This document shows, piece by piece, positions 33,744 through 44,504 of a DNA stretch of 64,000 bases (its first letter is position 1; each line of letters opens with the position of its first letter). The notes under the pieces are model-generated. The model was not told where the DNA came from and did not search any database. It was given only the letters and a program-made list of their open reading frames with translations. The stretch comes from Channallabes apus. Lineage: Eukaryota > Chordata > Actinopteri > Siluriformes > Clariidae. The translations under genes were made by a program, and so were the position numbers. The stretch covers positions 15,126,227 through 15,190,226 of the forward strand of contig CM060112.1 in the NCBI GenBank assembly GCA_030522415.1. Direction: 5' to 3'.

Positions 33744-34116
33744 TTATTTATTTATTTATTTATTTATAATTTTGAAACTAGGAAAGTGATGAAGAATGAG
33801 ACGTCCATCAGTGTAAAAGCACAAATATGATGTGTGATAACATGCTTCTTACACGTCTCAACAAATACTACATAATGTATGAAAAACCAATCTTGTTTTT
33901 AGTCAGGAAAATGTTTTTTGAAGAAAAGAAGACTAGAAGCCTAAGGCGTAAAGAAGCCCAGTTTTTGCAGATGACATTGTGTAGTAGCTGTCAAACAATG
34001 GGTGCATCCTTTACATTATTTAAATATGGAATTGTTTGAAAATAGATAGGTCTCTTACCTGAAAAGCAGAAGACCACGAGCGCAAGCACACATAGGACTG
34101 GCCAGAAGCGAGGCAT
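31231..34116 (-). CDS. Otospiralin-like secreted protein, 3 coding exons
   Basis: Otospiralin is a small secreted protein first known from inner-ear fibrocytes. Joined exons on minus are 34116-34059, 32709-32692 and 31415-31231, giving 86 residues (human otospiralin 89). Residues 1-20 are a signal peptide (MPRFWPVLCVLALVVFCFSG), followed by a short acidic stretch and a dibasic KR at 31-32. The mature core has W37, S41-S42-D43-F44, W47-I48, G56-Y57, then the family-typical DELARTFWAHFP (residues 60-71) and a C-terminus rich in Asp, Pro and Glu. The 18-nt second exon is tiny, but both its splice sites (atttcag|gtgctg and ccaag|gtgagc) are good and keep the frame. The gene lies 1.3 kb upstream of ecrg4 on the same strand. 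It is a family member; I do not assign an ortholog name. Confidence 0.87.
31906..32460 (+). mobile_element. 555-bp deletion derivative of the Tc1-like family at 45654
   Basis: Ends caaaccggattccaaaaaag and its inverse, flanked by TA (31904-31905 and 32461-32462). The inside keeps the transposase start on plus (32202-32350), then jumps twice to the right end. The retained transposase N-terminal region is almost identical to the intact copy. It inserted in otospiralin-like intron 2. A non-autonomous copy. Confidence 0.9.
32692..32709 (-). CDS. Otospiralin-like exon 2, 18-nt micro-exon
   Basis: Acceptor tcatttcag, donor aag|gtgagc. It encodes GAEESQ across phase-1 junctions on both sides, so skipping it would also keep the frame. 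Confidence 0.72.
33653..33766. repeat. (TA)n then (TTTA)n microsatellite
   Basis: About 42 TA units (33655-33739) followed by about 6-7 TTTA units, in the intron between otospiralin-like exons 1 and 2. Confidence 0.95.
34059..34116 (-). CDS. Otospiralin-like exon 1 (signal peptide)
   Basis: ATG at 34116-34114 gives 19 codons plus one base; donor ttttcag|gtaaga. The phase-1 end after the signal peptide is the same as in ecrg4 exon 1. Confidence 0.85.
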
Positions 34117-34194
34117 GGTCACTTTGCTTTAAATGAAGTGTCTTCTTGATGGCAACTCCTTTTTCTTCTCTTAAACATAAATTTGACGCAACCA

Positions 34195-34206
34195 TACTAT
34201 ATATCA
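34195..34206 (-). promoter_or_regulatory. Candidate TATA box of the otospiralin-like gene
   Basis: On minus, atatatagtatgg lies about 85 bp upstream of the ATG, consistent with a short 5' leader. Found by eye only. Confidence 0.3.
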
Positions 34207-34249
34207 TATCGGTTTTGTCCAATACATCAATTCTAGTCTAATGCTTTGG

Positions 34250-35245
34250 ATTGTATGAAACCAAATCAAGATAAATGAAAAGTGGTGAGCTGCATAAACA
34301 GTGAGATCTGAATCATCATAAAACCAGGACAATATGAATATAATTGCAGCTGTTTTTTGAGATTACCTTTTGCCAACTTATTCCACTCCTGTATCTCTTG
34401 GTGTGTTCCTGAAGGAATTACTCTTTTACTCAAGACTGAGGGCTGGAATACTCAGCTTGTATTTCACATGTCCTCTTTATATGTCATACCTACGTAGATA
34501 ACACCTGGTCACTCTGCCTTGTTAATGTTTGTAGTGAGATCTCACATATCAGTGTGTTGTCTGGCTCAAAGCTTGGTTAGTGAAATGCAATCAATAGTTC
34601 AGAAGCAATGCCCTGCAAACTAGGCTGATTAAAAACAAGATTAAAAACAAACAAAGTAGAGTATGCTTTAACACGATAAAATGTAGAACTTGAGATGTTA
34701 GAGGAAGTGACAGTTCACTTCTCTTATACCCCAGCACTGATGCGATTGGAGTCATTCATCCTTGTTTTTAATGTAACCACAAATACAAAAGGACATGTTT
34801 GACAAATGCACAAAGTGTTTAGATCTGATACACAATGTGCAAGACCAAACCTGACAAACCGAACTGGATGTGTTTTCTATGTAGGCTAATAAATGTGAAA
34901 GCTCCCTGCAAATTTACAGTATGAATAATTTAAAACTAGTAGAGAGAAAGAGTGTGTGTGATCAATATGATGCTCATTGTAATGTGTTGAACTTTGAACT
35001 GAAATGCTTTTGGAATCCTCAGCCCTGAACACAGCTGGCTACATGCAATGCCAAGAGATTACAAAAACTTGTTTGGTCTGTAATATTTCTCTAAGAAAAT
35101 AATTAATTATCGATTTAGTCCCAGCTTTTGCTTGATCAACAAGGTTTTGAATCAGTACTGCAGTCTCCATACTTACACTACACCACCCTGATTGAAAACT
35201 GCTATGCTAATTCATTCTGCAAATTAATTAGCAAAATGGATCTTA
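34250..35245. repeat. Tandem duplication, unit 1 (upstream of the otospiralin-like gene)
   Basis: Matches 36360-38760 plus 41400-41530. Shared blocks include gtgagctgcataaa, gactgagggc-ggaat, tttcacatgtcctc, gtgagatctcaca-atcag, gttgaactttgaactgaaat and cagtctccatacttacac in the same order. Confidence 0.65.
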
Positions 35246-35341
35246 TATATATACATATATACAGTATATACGCACACACACACACACACAAACTACATAT
35301 ACATAGCATTTCTTTTTTTAAGTAAAATACTACTAGCCCTG

Positions 35342-35874
35342 TGTAACAGGTTCGACCCTTAGTTCACGGGCGACACCATGAAACACGGACACGAGGCGAG
35401 GTCTTACAGGAAAAAGGGTCATTTATTTAGAAAAATGGGTAAGGAAAGGGTTAAAGGCTCTCTGCGGCCTTTTCCACTTCGGCGGCAGGGATGTGAAGGC
35501 GGGCTCTACGCGGAAGTGAAGGTGCCGCGGGAGCTCGCGCAGCTCGTTCACGCGCTCCTCTCGCGGAGATCAAAGGCGCTCCCCCTTTTTAAAGTCTTTG
35601 GGCCGCATCACATCGCCCCGCTCTTGTGCCACTGTCTCTCATAAAATCCACCGCGTCACAAAGTCCAGCTTCCCAACAGTCAGACCCCGAGCTACACTCC
35701 CCGCTGTGTTTTATAGCGCCGGGATCATTAGCGGCGATAGCTCAGGGGCCGTTGCCTGATTCTGCGGCCCTGCAGCTTCACGTACTAATAGGGGGGGGGG
35801 GGAGGCCCCCTAACTAGTGAGCGAGGATCGATATCAATTTGGGCGCACGCCCATCACAGGCGCACGCCGTGACA
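35342..35874 (-). mobile_element. Probable solo LTR, second copy
   Basis: 533 bp starting tgtaac and ending gtgaca, homologous to 18487-19057 at both ends (gaggcgaggtcttacaggaa near 35395). In minus orientation a gctataaaaca box near 35712 precedes AATAAA near 35420. Flanks ccctg and ctctg could be a worn target duplication. Confidence 0.6.
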
Positions 35875-35899
35875 CTCTGTAAGTAAGCTAAGCTAGCAA

Positions 35900-36042
35900 A
35901 GCTAGCGGGCATAAATAGGTTATGTTTAGGAAAATGGTATCGGATCGGTACGTGGACTCAAATACTCGCCGATTCCGATGCCAGATTTTTTTGTGGTATC
36001 GGCAGCATTTCCGATACCAGTATCGGAATCGGAACAACCCTA
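35900..36042. repeat. hAT-like MITE fragment
   Basis: Palindromic gtatcggatcggtacg and gataccagtatcggaatcgg strings typical of a widespread vertebrate miniature element, ending gaacaacccta. Confidence 0.5.
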
Positions 36043-36889
36043 ATTAAAGCACGGTAAGCTCTGAGTGAGTAAAATCAGAATGTAATAGCACCAAACCCAT
36101 TAACATTCATGTTGGCAAGTCATGCACTAAAAGCTTATCCTTAAATAAATAAATAAATAAATAAAAGAACCCGTAATAAGACTACTACTTTTATTTCTCT
36201 ACATGATCCCCTGCTACACTAATGCACTTATCCCAGCATTTCATTAGTGCTTGGATATTGTCAAGGTAGAACATTCTCAATATGCCAGAGCCATGTTCTG
36301 TATATCTGTTTCACGACTGAAATGCTGGCCTCCCAGGAACTCCTTTAATGGCTCCGTTCCACAAACCAAATTACAGTAAATGAAATCCAGTGAGCTACAT
36401 AAAGCATGATATCATAATCAGCATAGAAATAAGGAAAAAATTAATTGCTGCTGATTATCTGCAGCACTGTATAACACTTCTGATTCTGGTGTGTTTCTTG
36501 AGGTGTTTCTGTTCTTTATCCCAACACCCTACCAGGGAACAGACTGAGGGCAGGAATGTTCTGTTTGCATTTCACATGTCCTCCCTATACAGTATGTAGT
36601 GCCTCCATACTGTAGCTCCAGCTTATAATGTCTTCTTACTGTTTGGAGTGAGATCTCACACATCAGCATGCTGGCTAGCTCTGAGATTCTTGTGTGAAAT
36701 TAAGCCTTTCATGATTTGAAAAAAAAAGAAAAAAAAAGGAAAGAAAGAAAAAAAACAACCTTTAAAACACTAAAACTTAAAGTGATAGTGTAACAGGGAA
36801 CTAACAAGTTTACAACAACCAGCAATAATATTAAAATCACTGACAGACGTGAATAGCACTGATAATCTAATTACAGTACACTACCTGTT

Positions 36890-37920
36890 AAGGGGTGGTA
36901 TATATTAGGTAGCAAGTGAACAGTCACAGTTCCTGAAGTTGTTGTGTTCAAAGCAGGAAAAGGGTAAGGATCTGAGTGACTTCGTCAACGGACAAATTGT
37001 AATGCGTAGGCAACTGGGTCAGAGCGTCTCAAAAACTGCAGCTCTTGTGGGGTGTTCCCAGTTTTCAGTGGTTGGTACATTACAGAAGTGGGCCATAGAA
37101 GGACAGCCAGTGCACCTGCGGCAGGGTCATGGGCTCCCAAGGCTTATTGATCCATGTGGAGAACGAAGGCTAGTCAATCTGGTCCGATCCTACAGAAGAG
37201 TTACTGTAGCACAAATCGCTGAAAAAGTGAATGTTGGCTTTGATAGAAAGGTGTCAGAACATACAGTGCATCACAGTTTGTTGCGTATGGGGCTACGTAG
37301 GCGTAGACCAGCTAGAGTGCCCATGCTGATGTCTATTCATTGCCAAAAGTGCCTACAGAACAATGGAGGAACGGTGGCCTGGTCTGGAGAATAAATATTT
37401 ATTTTACAGCCTGTGGATGACAGGGTGTGTGCGTCACTTACCTCGGGAAGAGGTGGCACCAGGATACACTATGGGAAGAAGGCAAGCTAGCGGAGGCGGT
37501 GTAATGCTCTGGGCAATATTCTGCTGGGAAATTTTTGGTCCTGGCATTTACGGGGATGTTAATTTGACACATACCACCTACCTAAACATTATTGCAGACC
37601 AAGTACACCCCTTCATGGCAACATTACACCCTGACGGCAGTGGCCTCATTCAGCAGGATAATACACACTGCCACACTGCAAAAAATGGTTTCAAAGTGTT
37701 GACTTAATCCTCCAAAGTCCTCAGATCGCAATCCAATCAAGGATCTGTGGGATGTGCTGGAAAAAGAAGTTGGATCCATGGAGACTCCATCGCACAACTT
37801 ACAGGACATAAAGGATCTGCTCCTAACATCTTGGTGCCAGATACCAGAGCTTAGTCTTAGAGGTCTTGTTTTGATGGCGCAAGGGGGATCTACACAATAT
37901 TAGACAGGTCGGATGGCTGA
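36890..37920 (+). mobile_element. Decayed Tc1-like transposon (family 4)
   Basis: Starts with the family-typical ggtggtatatattaggtagc and runs through a broken transposase. The right end is unclear. It inserted in unit 2 of the local duplication. Confidence 0.7.
36939..37905 (+). pseudogene. Tc1-like transposase, inactive
   Basis: 151 codons with the HTH region (GQSVSKTAALVGCS, RRVTVAQIAEKVNVG, HSLLRMGLRRRRP) then a frame break near 37370 into a second frame (ASGGGVMLWAIFCWE, IIADQVHPFMATL, GLIQQDN). The first catalytic Asp region is damaged and the final catalytic Glu is AAG (Lys) in SSDRNPIKDLWDVL near 37735, so it is dead. Confidence 0.8.
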
Positions 37921-38785
37921 TCGCTGTATTGCATTTGTTATAACTTCGCGTGAGTCTTATATGTATAAAATTAAGGATGCACTTGACGGATGCACAAAGT
38001 TGACATCTAACAAACAGATTAACAGTAAAAGAGTTTAGACTGTTAAGAAATTTGGAGTCTCCAATGTCAACACATAAATAAATAAATAAATAAATAAAGC
38101 CAGAGAGTTTCGCAGTTACTTTTTTTAATTAATAAAAAAAAAGAGGCTGGTGTGAGACAGCAACTGTTTAGATATGCCACACCACATGCTGGACTAAACC
38201 TATTTGTACTTGTACATGTTTTAATCTTTAGTTGGTGCACATAGCCATCTTTACCCTTTTTGAATGAATCAGCAACAGCTCAGATAACGTTGGACCTGAA
38301 GCTATTCAAATCAACATGTCTCCCATTCCTACACATTGATTACAGTAGATCGGTTATCATTATAAACCTTTAACACGCTCTGTAACTATCTGTAACAACA
38401 GTCTGACTTGAACTAATGTTACATTTCGAATGATCTATAATTGCTGTGACATTTAGGCCTTTTCACTTACCTCCATGAAAGCTACAATATAAAATTTTAA
38501 TTGTAAAAAAATGTTAAATTAAAAAAAATGTTTTTTTGTTGCTAATTTTGTACTTGTAAAATAGTATGTTAAAATATAACGTTCCAAAAAAATCTAAACA
38601 ACTGTATTAGAGTGTGTGTGTTTGATATGCCGCTTGCTTAACACGTGTTGAACTCTGAACTGCAATGCTTTTAGAATCTTCATGGATGGTCAAACTCGGG
38701 CTTCATGAGTAAAACAGTTTACTTCAGCTTGTTTGACTGCTAACTATGATCAAAGTATAAATTTTAGAGAAATATTACAGACCAC

Positions 38786-39022
38786 TCAATTCAGTTTAAT
38801 TCAATTTTATTTGTACAGAGCAGTCCTAAACTATTGAACTATATCAGCTGAGGCCAGGATCATGTAGATGTCCTCTGTTGACACACACATCCCAAGCAGA
38901 CAACACAGGGCATTCATGTGACGACATTTCAAACCAGAAGCAAGGCACCAGGATGAGTCAGACAGGTCCAGATGGCAGAGGAGGTCTGGATAACTGGCAG
39001 CTCAGGAGCAAAATGTATAGCT

Positions 39023-39057
<35 letters not shown>

Positions 39058-41020
39058 AGAGAGAAGAGGGCAGATGAGGAGGAGATATACTGTAACAGTT
39101 GTAGTGTATAAGGTGAAGGTATAGTTAGTGCAGAGTGCAACAAGGAGCAGAAGCAGCATGTAAAGTGAGAAAAGCAGTGGGTCTAAAACTGAACCCTGTG
39201 GAACACCAAACACCATTTAAATCTACAAACTGATACCAATCAGTCAAATAAGATATGACTCCAGCAGGACTAACTATGACAGCATAACTAAAAGGGAGAG
39301 CCAGAAGGAAACAGACATGAGGGCTCCCTTAGATGTAAATCGACCGATCACTTCACCATCAACAAACCTGAGTGATCAATGAGAGTGGGGAAGACAGTAT
39401 CTAAACATACCAGTTCACCATAATACTCTACGTCCAGAGTCCAAAAATGCTTGGCTAAATGAATAGGTTTTTAGCCTAGACTTAAACATTGAGACTGTGT
39501 CTGAGTCCCTAACATTAATTGGAAGACTATTCCATAACTTTGGGGCTTTGTAAGAAAAAGCTCTGCCCCCTGCAGTAGTTTTCATAATACAGTACGTGGT
39601 ACTGACAAACAGCGTGCATCCTTTGATCGAAGTACGTGTGGCAGATCTTAAGCCACTAGCAGTTCACTCAGACACTGGAGCGGTAGACCATTTAATGCTT
39701 TATACATCAAAAGTAGTATTTTAAAATCAATGCAAAATTTCAATGGGAGCCAATGTAGTGTGGATAAGATAGGAGTGATGTGCTCATATCTCCTTCTTCT
39801 AGTGAGGACTGTCGCTGCTGCATTCCAGACTAACTGAAGCTTGTTTAGGCACCTACACTAGCGTTCAAAAGTTTTAGATCACTTGCAAATTTCTTTGTTT
39901 TTCTTTAGTGATTTATTTTCTACATTCTACAACAATACTGGGGATTTCAAAACTATAAAATAACACATGGAATTAACAACAACAAAAACAACAGTTAGTT
40001 GTTATTTTAAGACACAGAGATCAGCCTTTCTGTAATAGTTCTTGCAAGAACAGTATTGTCAAGTGCATTTGCAAAATCTGTCAAGCACCGTACCAACCTA
40101 GAGGTAAATAAAAGCATGAAGTAATTTTTCTGCATCATTTAGAATGAATCCTGTTTATATTACCTAAATGAGCTTCAAATGAAAGACTGGAATCTACTGT
40201 ATAATCACACTTTAGATCTTTTACCGTTGCATCTGATGGATCAGAAAAGCCATCCAAAGTTCCAGTGTGATCAAAAAGCTTTCTTCTGGCTGCATGCGGT
40301 CCTATGAATAGAACTTCTGTCTTGTCAGGATTAAGTAGAAGGAAGTTAATTAACATCTAATCTCTTATGTCCTCCACACATTGCTCAACTTTTTTAAGCT
40401 TGTTTTTCTTATCTGTTTTTGCTGAGACTTGCAGATAGATAATAAATAACTGTGTGTCATCTGCACAACAATGAAAACTAATAGCATGATAGATAACTGT
40501 GTCATCGGCATAACGGGTAAAACTAATACCATGCTTACGAATTGTGTTGCCCAGAAGAAGCATGTAAAGTGAGAAAAGCAGTGGGTCTAAAACTGAACCC
40601 TGTGGAACACCAAACCCCATTTAAATCTACAAACTGATATCAATCAGTCAAATAAGATATGAGTCAAGACAGGCCCGTTACCTTAATTCATACTACAATA
40701 CTTTGATCGGTGTTGTTAAAAGCTGCACTCGGGTCGAGTAACACAAGCATAGTGACGCAACCCTGATGTTGGCCAATAGGAGGTCATTTACTACTTTAAC
40801 AAGTGCTGTCTCTGTGCTGACAGACACAGTTTGTGTATGCCATTTCTATATGTAGATATGAACATAGCTGCTGCGCTACAATATTTTTAATAATCTTATC
40901 ATTAAAGGGGACGTTTTATAGTAGGTTTGATTCGGCCTGTAGATGGACAGCTGACAGGGGTCGAGGTCAGGTTTTTTTAATTAGTGGTTTAATAACTGCT
41001 AATTAAAATAATTATTTTCA
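38786..41020 (-). mobile_element. Truncated L2-type LINE, minus strand
   Basis: The 3' tail aattcaattttatttgtaca is at 38799; coding remnants run to about 40620: [28 protein letters not shown] and a C-terminal part with LLNPDKTEVLFIG. The block around 39160-39240 repeats 40570-40650, showing an internal duplication. A second LINE-type region to about 41020 is very degraded. Confidence 0.7.
39853..40012. mobile_element. Tc1-like terminal fragment inside the LINE
   Basis: cactagcgttcaaaagtttt followed by tagatcacttgcaaatttct is a Tc1-family terminal-repeat type string; no second end found. Confidence 0.4.
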
Positions 41021-41074
41021 ACAGGGGTTCCGTTATTGCTGGTGATATCTGCTTGTGAAAGCTAAATGTCTATA

Positions 41075-41321
41075 CTACTTCTTCCTGTATACAAGGTCGC
41101 AGGGGACTGAACAGAGTATACTGTACACACACACGCTCCTTCACACAGCGTGGGCAATTTAGAAACTCCAACTAGCCTTTGGACTGTGGAAGGAAACCAG
41201 AGTACCCGGAGGAAACCCACCAAAGTACGGGGAGAACATGCACACAGTCCCGAGGCTGGAATCGAACCTGGACCGTGAAGGTGCAAGACGACAGTGCTAA
41301 CCACTAAGCCCCCATGCCGCC
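41075..41321 (-). mobile_element. SINE-like repeat family A, minus orientation
   Basis: tcctgtatacaaggtcgcag start and gacagtgctaaccactaagc end, with the ggaaaccagagtacccggag core: the family A reverse complement. Confidence 0.65.
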
Positions 41322-41530
41322 ATCACAGTTAGCAAGATTAATTATTTATTCTATAAATAAATGAATAAAAAAAGCATTATGGGTAATGAGTGATGTGCAT
41401 TAGACTTTATTCAGATTTAATCATGGCTTTTGCCTGATGAACCAGGTTTTAAATCAATACAGCAGTCTCCATACTTACACCCTGATTCAACACAGTGTGT
41501 TGCAACTGAACTAGCAAAATTAATATTTAT

Positions 41531-42870
41531 GTTCCCATTTTAGATGATAATGAAACTCATTTTAGATGATAATGAAACAGTTCTTACAAACAACAACAAA
41601 AAAAATGCAAAAAATGCTATTAATTGCTATTCAAATATTCCTCACATTAAGGGAACTAAAAATAGGCATCACATATTCTGTGTATGAACGAGACCACAGA
41701 CAACTATTAATCTACAGTTCTGCCGAATCCTCCACTGTAAAATCCTCATTATTTGGGGCAGAAAAATCTTTTGGTCCAGACAGTAAACTGTGGATTAAAG
41801 CATGCTAAACTGAATGTGAATTACACGATAATGAGACACTCTGCTAGACAATCAGTCATCAACTGGCAGACAGCAGAGTATGAATATAGAATATACTGTA
41901 GTACATGAGTAATTATATAATATAAATACTGTAGCAGAGGGAGAATGTGACTAACAAGTCTTAGCTTACTGACAATAGTTTGTCAGCAAGCTCAGCTTCT
42001 GTAGCATGTCTTCTGCATCATACGCAAAGATATTACCGTACTGTACAGTATATGGCAAAATGTTTTTGGACACCATCACAACCTGTTGCAACAAATGCTG
42101 GGATCATGTAAATGTAAAGAAAGTCTTGTATGACGTAGCGTTACCATTTCCCTTCATCGGGATTAAGAAGATCCAACATGATCCAGAATGACAAGAACCT
42201 TCATTTTCTGTTAGGATTCATGTGAGCAGAGCACTGACCTCAGCCACTTTTAAATGAACTGGAGAGCCGGCTACACCACATAACCTTTTTCGTCCAACAT
42301 ACCGTACGTGCCTGACCTCACTAATTCCAGAAAGCCTCACAGAAACACTATAAAATTTATTGGGTAATCTTTCCAGAGGGGTGGAGAGGTTATTAAAGCG
42401 GCACTAAATCTGAAAGGTGATATACAATAATGTACAATTGATCAAGAATCCACAAACTTCGTATATTATATAGTGTGTGCAAATTATTGTGATGAAGGCA
42501 AATGATTGAACCAGAGGCAATTTGCAAGGCAAAGTTTCCATAAAATTTCATACAAATGTTTTTTTTTTCCATTTTATTTACCACCTCTGGTCTGATTGAT
42601 CAACTGACAATATGACAAAAAAAAAAACGAACAATAACGATACTTAAGAATATATGAACAGTCAAGTATTCTCCCTGTATTAGCTCTCAGACAAAATGTA
42701 TCCCAGTATCAATAATTAATGCTTAAAGCTTGAAAGGCAACAATTGTTTACCTGGACCTGTGTAAGATTCTTTAACTAATCCTTTACAATGCTTTATCCT
42801 TTATTTGATTTGACCCCTGGTCTGTAGGGAAGGTTATGCAAAACATCCTAAGGCGGTTAAAGATAGAGGA
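41531..42870. other. Intergenic DNA, no gene recognised
   Basis: Open frames of 60-80 codons (for example 41566-41808 and 42006-42191) have no domain features and no splice context that I could support. Confidence 0.4.
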
Positions 42871-42980
42871 CTGTCCAAAAGTCTTAAGCCACTGCTCATT
42901 TCTTTATATTTTGCTTTTTTTTTTTTGTAATTTAACTTAATATGAAAAAATGAGAGGTGGCTCAAGACTTGCACAGTGCT
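42871..42980. repeat. Small palindromic MITE, interrupted by a SINE
   Basis: Left end ctgtccaaaagtcttaagcc and right end ggtggctcaagacttgcaca (inverse) form a near palindrome around a T-rich centre. The family B SINE inserted at its right end. A half copy is seen at 53434-53470. Confidence 0.55.
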
Positions 42981-43385
42981 GGCCTCCGAGTGGCGCAGTG
43001 CTCGCCCCATCATCCGGAGTTCGCTGGTTCGATTCCCAGGTGATGCTGTAACCTCTCGCAGCCAGAGGTCTAGAGAGAGCTGATTGGCCGAGCTCTCTCA
43101 GAGGGGAGGGATGAGAGGGACTTAGTGCTCCCACATTAATCTACAGCCAATCAGGGGCGTCTGTGAGCTCACGCAAGCGGAAGGAGTGAATAGCGCTGTC
43201 CTACAAGTGTGTTACGCCGCTCCTAATGGTGCGCGAGTGAGCAGCTCGAAAAGATGCGGTCGGCTGGCGTCACATGGTTCGGAGGAAACATGATGGTCTT
43301 CGGCCCTCCCGACTGAGTGGTAGTAGTAGCCTTAATGTGGGAGCCCCCTAGTGACGGGGAGGAATTATACACCACTAAATTAAAA
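42981..43385 (+). mobile_element. tRNA-derived SINE-like repeat (family B) with 17-bp target duplication
   Basis: Head ggcctccgagtggcgcagtg and ggttcgattccc, then the family B body. The 17-bp string aagacttgcacagtgct occurs exactly at 42964-42980 and 43386-43402. This defines the element at 405 bp and shows retroposition. Confidence 0.85.
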
Positions 43386-43402
43386 AAGACTTGCACAGTG
43401 CT

Positions 43403-44309
43403 CTATTTTATTACCGTATCAATGATAAAATCCTTATTGGTATTTTGCAAAAAAGTTTATTTAAACAAAATGTATTTCAGTTTCCAACATATAACGGTCA
43501 TTGTTACAGTGCTTAGAAAATTGCACCTGCTAAATGCACCTTAGGCTCTTGTTTAAATAGACACGGATTTAAATAGCAATGCTCTTACATTCAAACAAAC
43601 ACTTTTTAAAAGCTGGGGAATTAAACAGGTGTATAGAATAAGCGCTCTTGTAATTAATTCTACAAGATACCCATACAGATATAGTACGACTCAGGCTATT
43701 GCTGATTTTGGGTGTGGATAATGGGGGTTGTTACACTTAACCAGTGTGTGGCACATTTGGCTGAGCATCTGACATTCATCTCATCTCATAAACAAGACCT
43801 CCCTCCTATGAGTCCATGAAGCCATGTGTGTATGTGTCCAGCAGGGGGCAGACAGTTCCTGTGTATCACATATGGACAAATTTTTTGGCAACACATGGAG
43901 CAACTTTTCCACACTGCCATGTGAAGAGGCTCAAAATATTCCCTATTGTACCGTCAAATCATAATATTAATAATAAAATTAAAACAAAATAAAAGTCTAC
44001 TTCTTGTGAACTTCAGTCTGTTTGCTTTGTAAAACCTGAATTGAAACTACGGCAACAGAAAGTGTGTAGCCCTCCTATCATTTCTCAACACTTATACGGA
44101 AAGATTATTACCATAATTCAAGGAAGTAAACAGGAAATGACAACAATTAAAAAAAATTAAAATACGGGACAATGTCACTGCCCAGCTTCTTGTGTTGGCA
44201 CTCTGTTGCCCACTTGCTGGTAAAAACTGACCACCAAGAGGAACAGTAAGGAGGCTCGGCTCAGTGTGAGGTCTAATTAGGTTCTCAAGGCTCATTTCTG
44301 GCTGGAAGG
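43403..44309 (-). other. nck2 3' untranslated / downstream region
   Basis: No other gene seen. A minus-strand AATAAA at about 43411-43406 is a possible distal polyadenylation signal. Confidence 0.35.
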
Positions 44310-44504
44310 TCACTGCAGGGGTTTAACAAGGTAGAGCTTGTCTCCATGCGCACTGGTAAAAATGGGTGCTTTCTTGTAGTGCTCGACGAGCTCGTCCATG
44401 GTGTTGAAACGCCGCTGCCCGATGCAGTACACACCCTCGCAACACTGCACCTTGAAGTGCTTGTTCTTGCCTGACGCCTTCAAGGAGATGGAAAAATCGC
44501 TCGG
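44310..44504 (-). CDS. nck2: nck2 third coding exon (rest of SH2) and stop
   Basis: Acceptor ctttctttag, 64 codons, TGA at 44312-44310. It encodes [40 protein letters not shown] and ends LYLVKPLQ. Confidence 0.95.
   Translation of the reverse strand, partial: PSDFSISLKASGKNKHFKVQCCEGVYCIGQRRFNTMDELVEHYKKAPIFTSAHGDKLYLVKPLQ

Larger units (their letters stand above)
36360..41530. repeat. Tandem duplication, unit 2, expanded by insertions
   Basis: Second copy of the 34250-35245 segment, split by a Tc1-like copy (36890-37920), a LINE fragment (38786-41020) and a SINE-like copy (41075-41321). The last matching block (cagtctccatacttacac) is at 41463. The otospiralin coding exons are not duplicated with it. 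Confidence 0.55.

Noticed and set aside
35378..35817. Plus-strand open frames in the solo LTR
   Set aside because: GC-rich LTR sequence gives long frames by chance; no domain visible.
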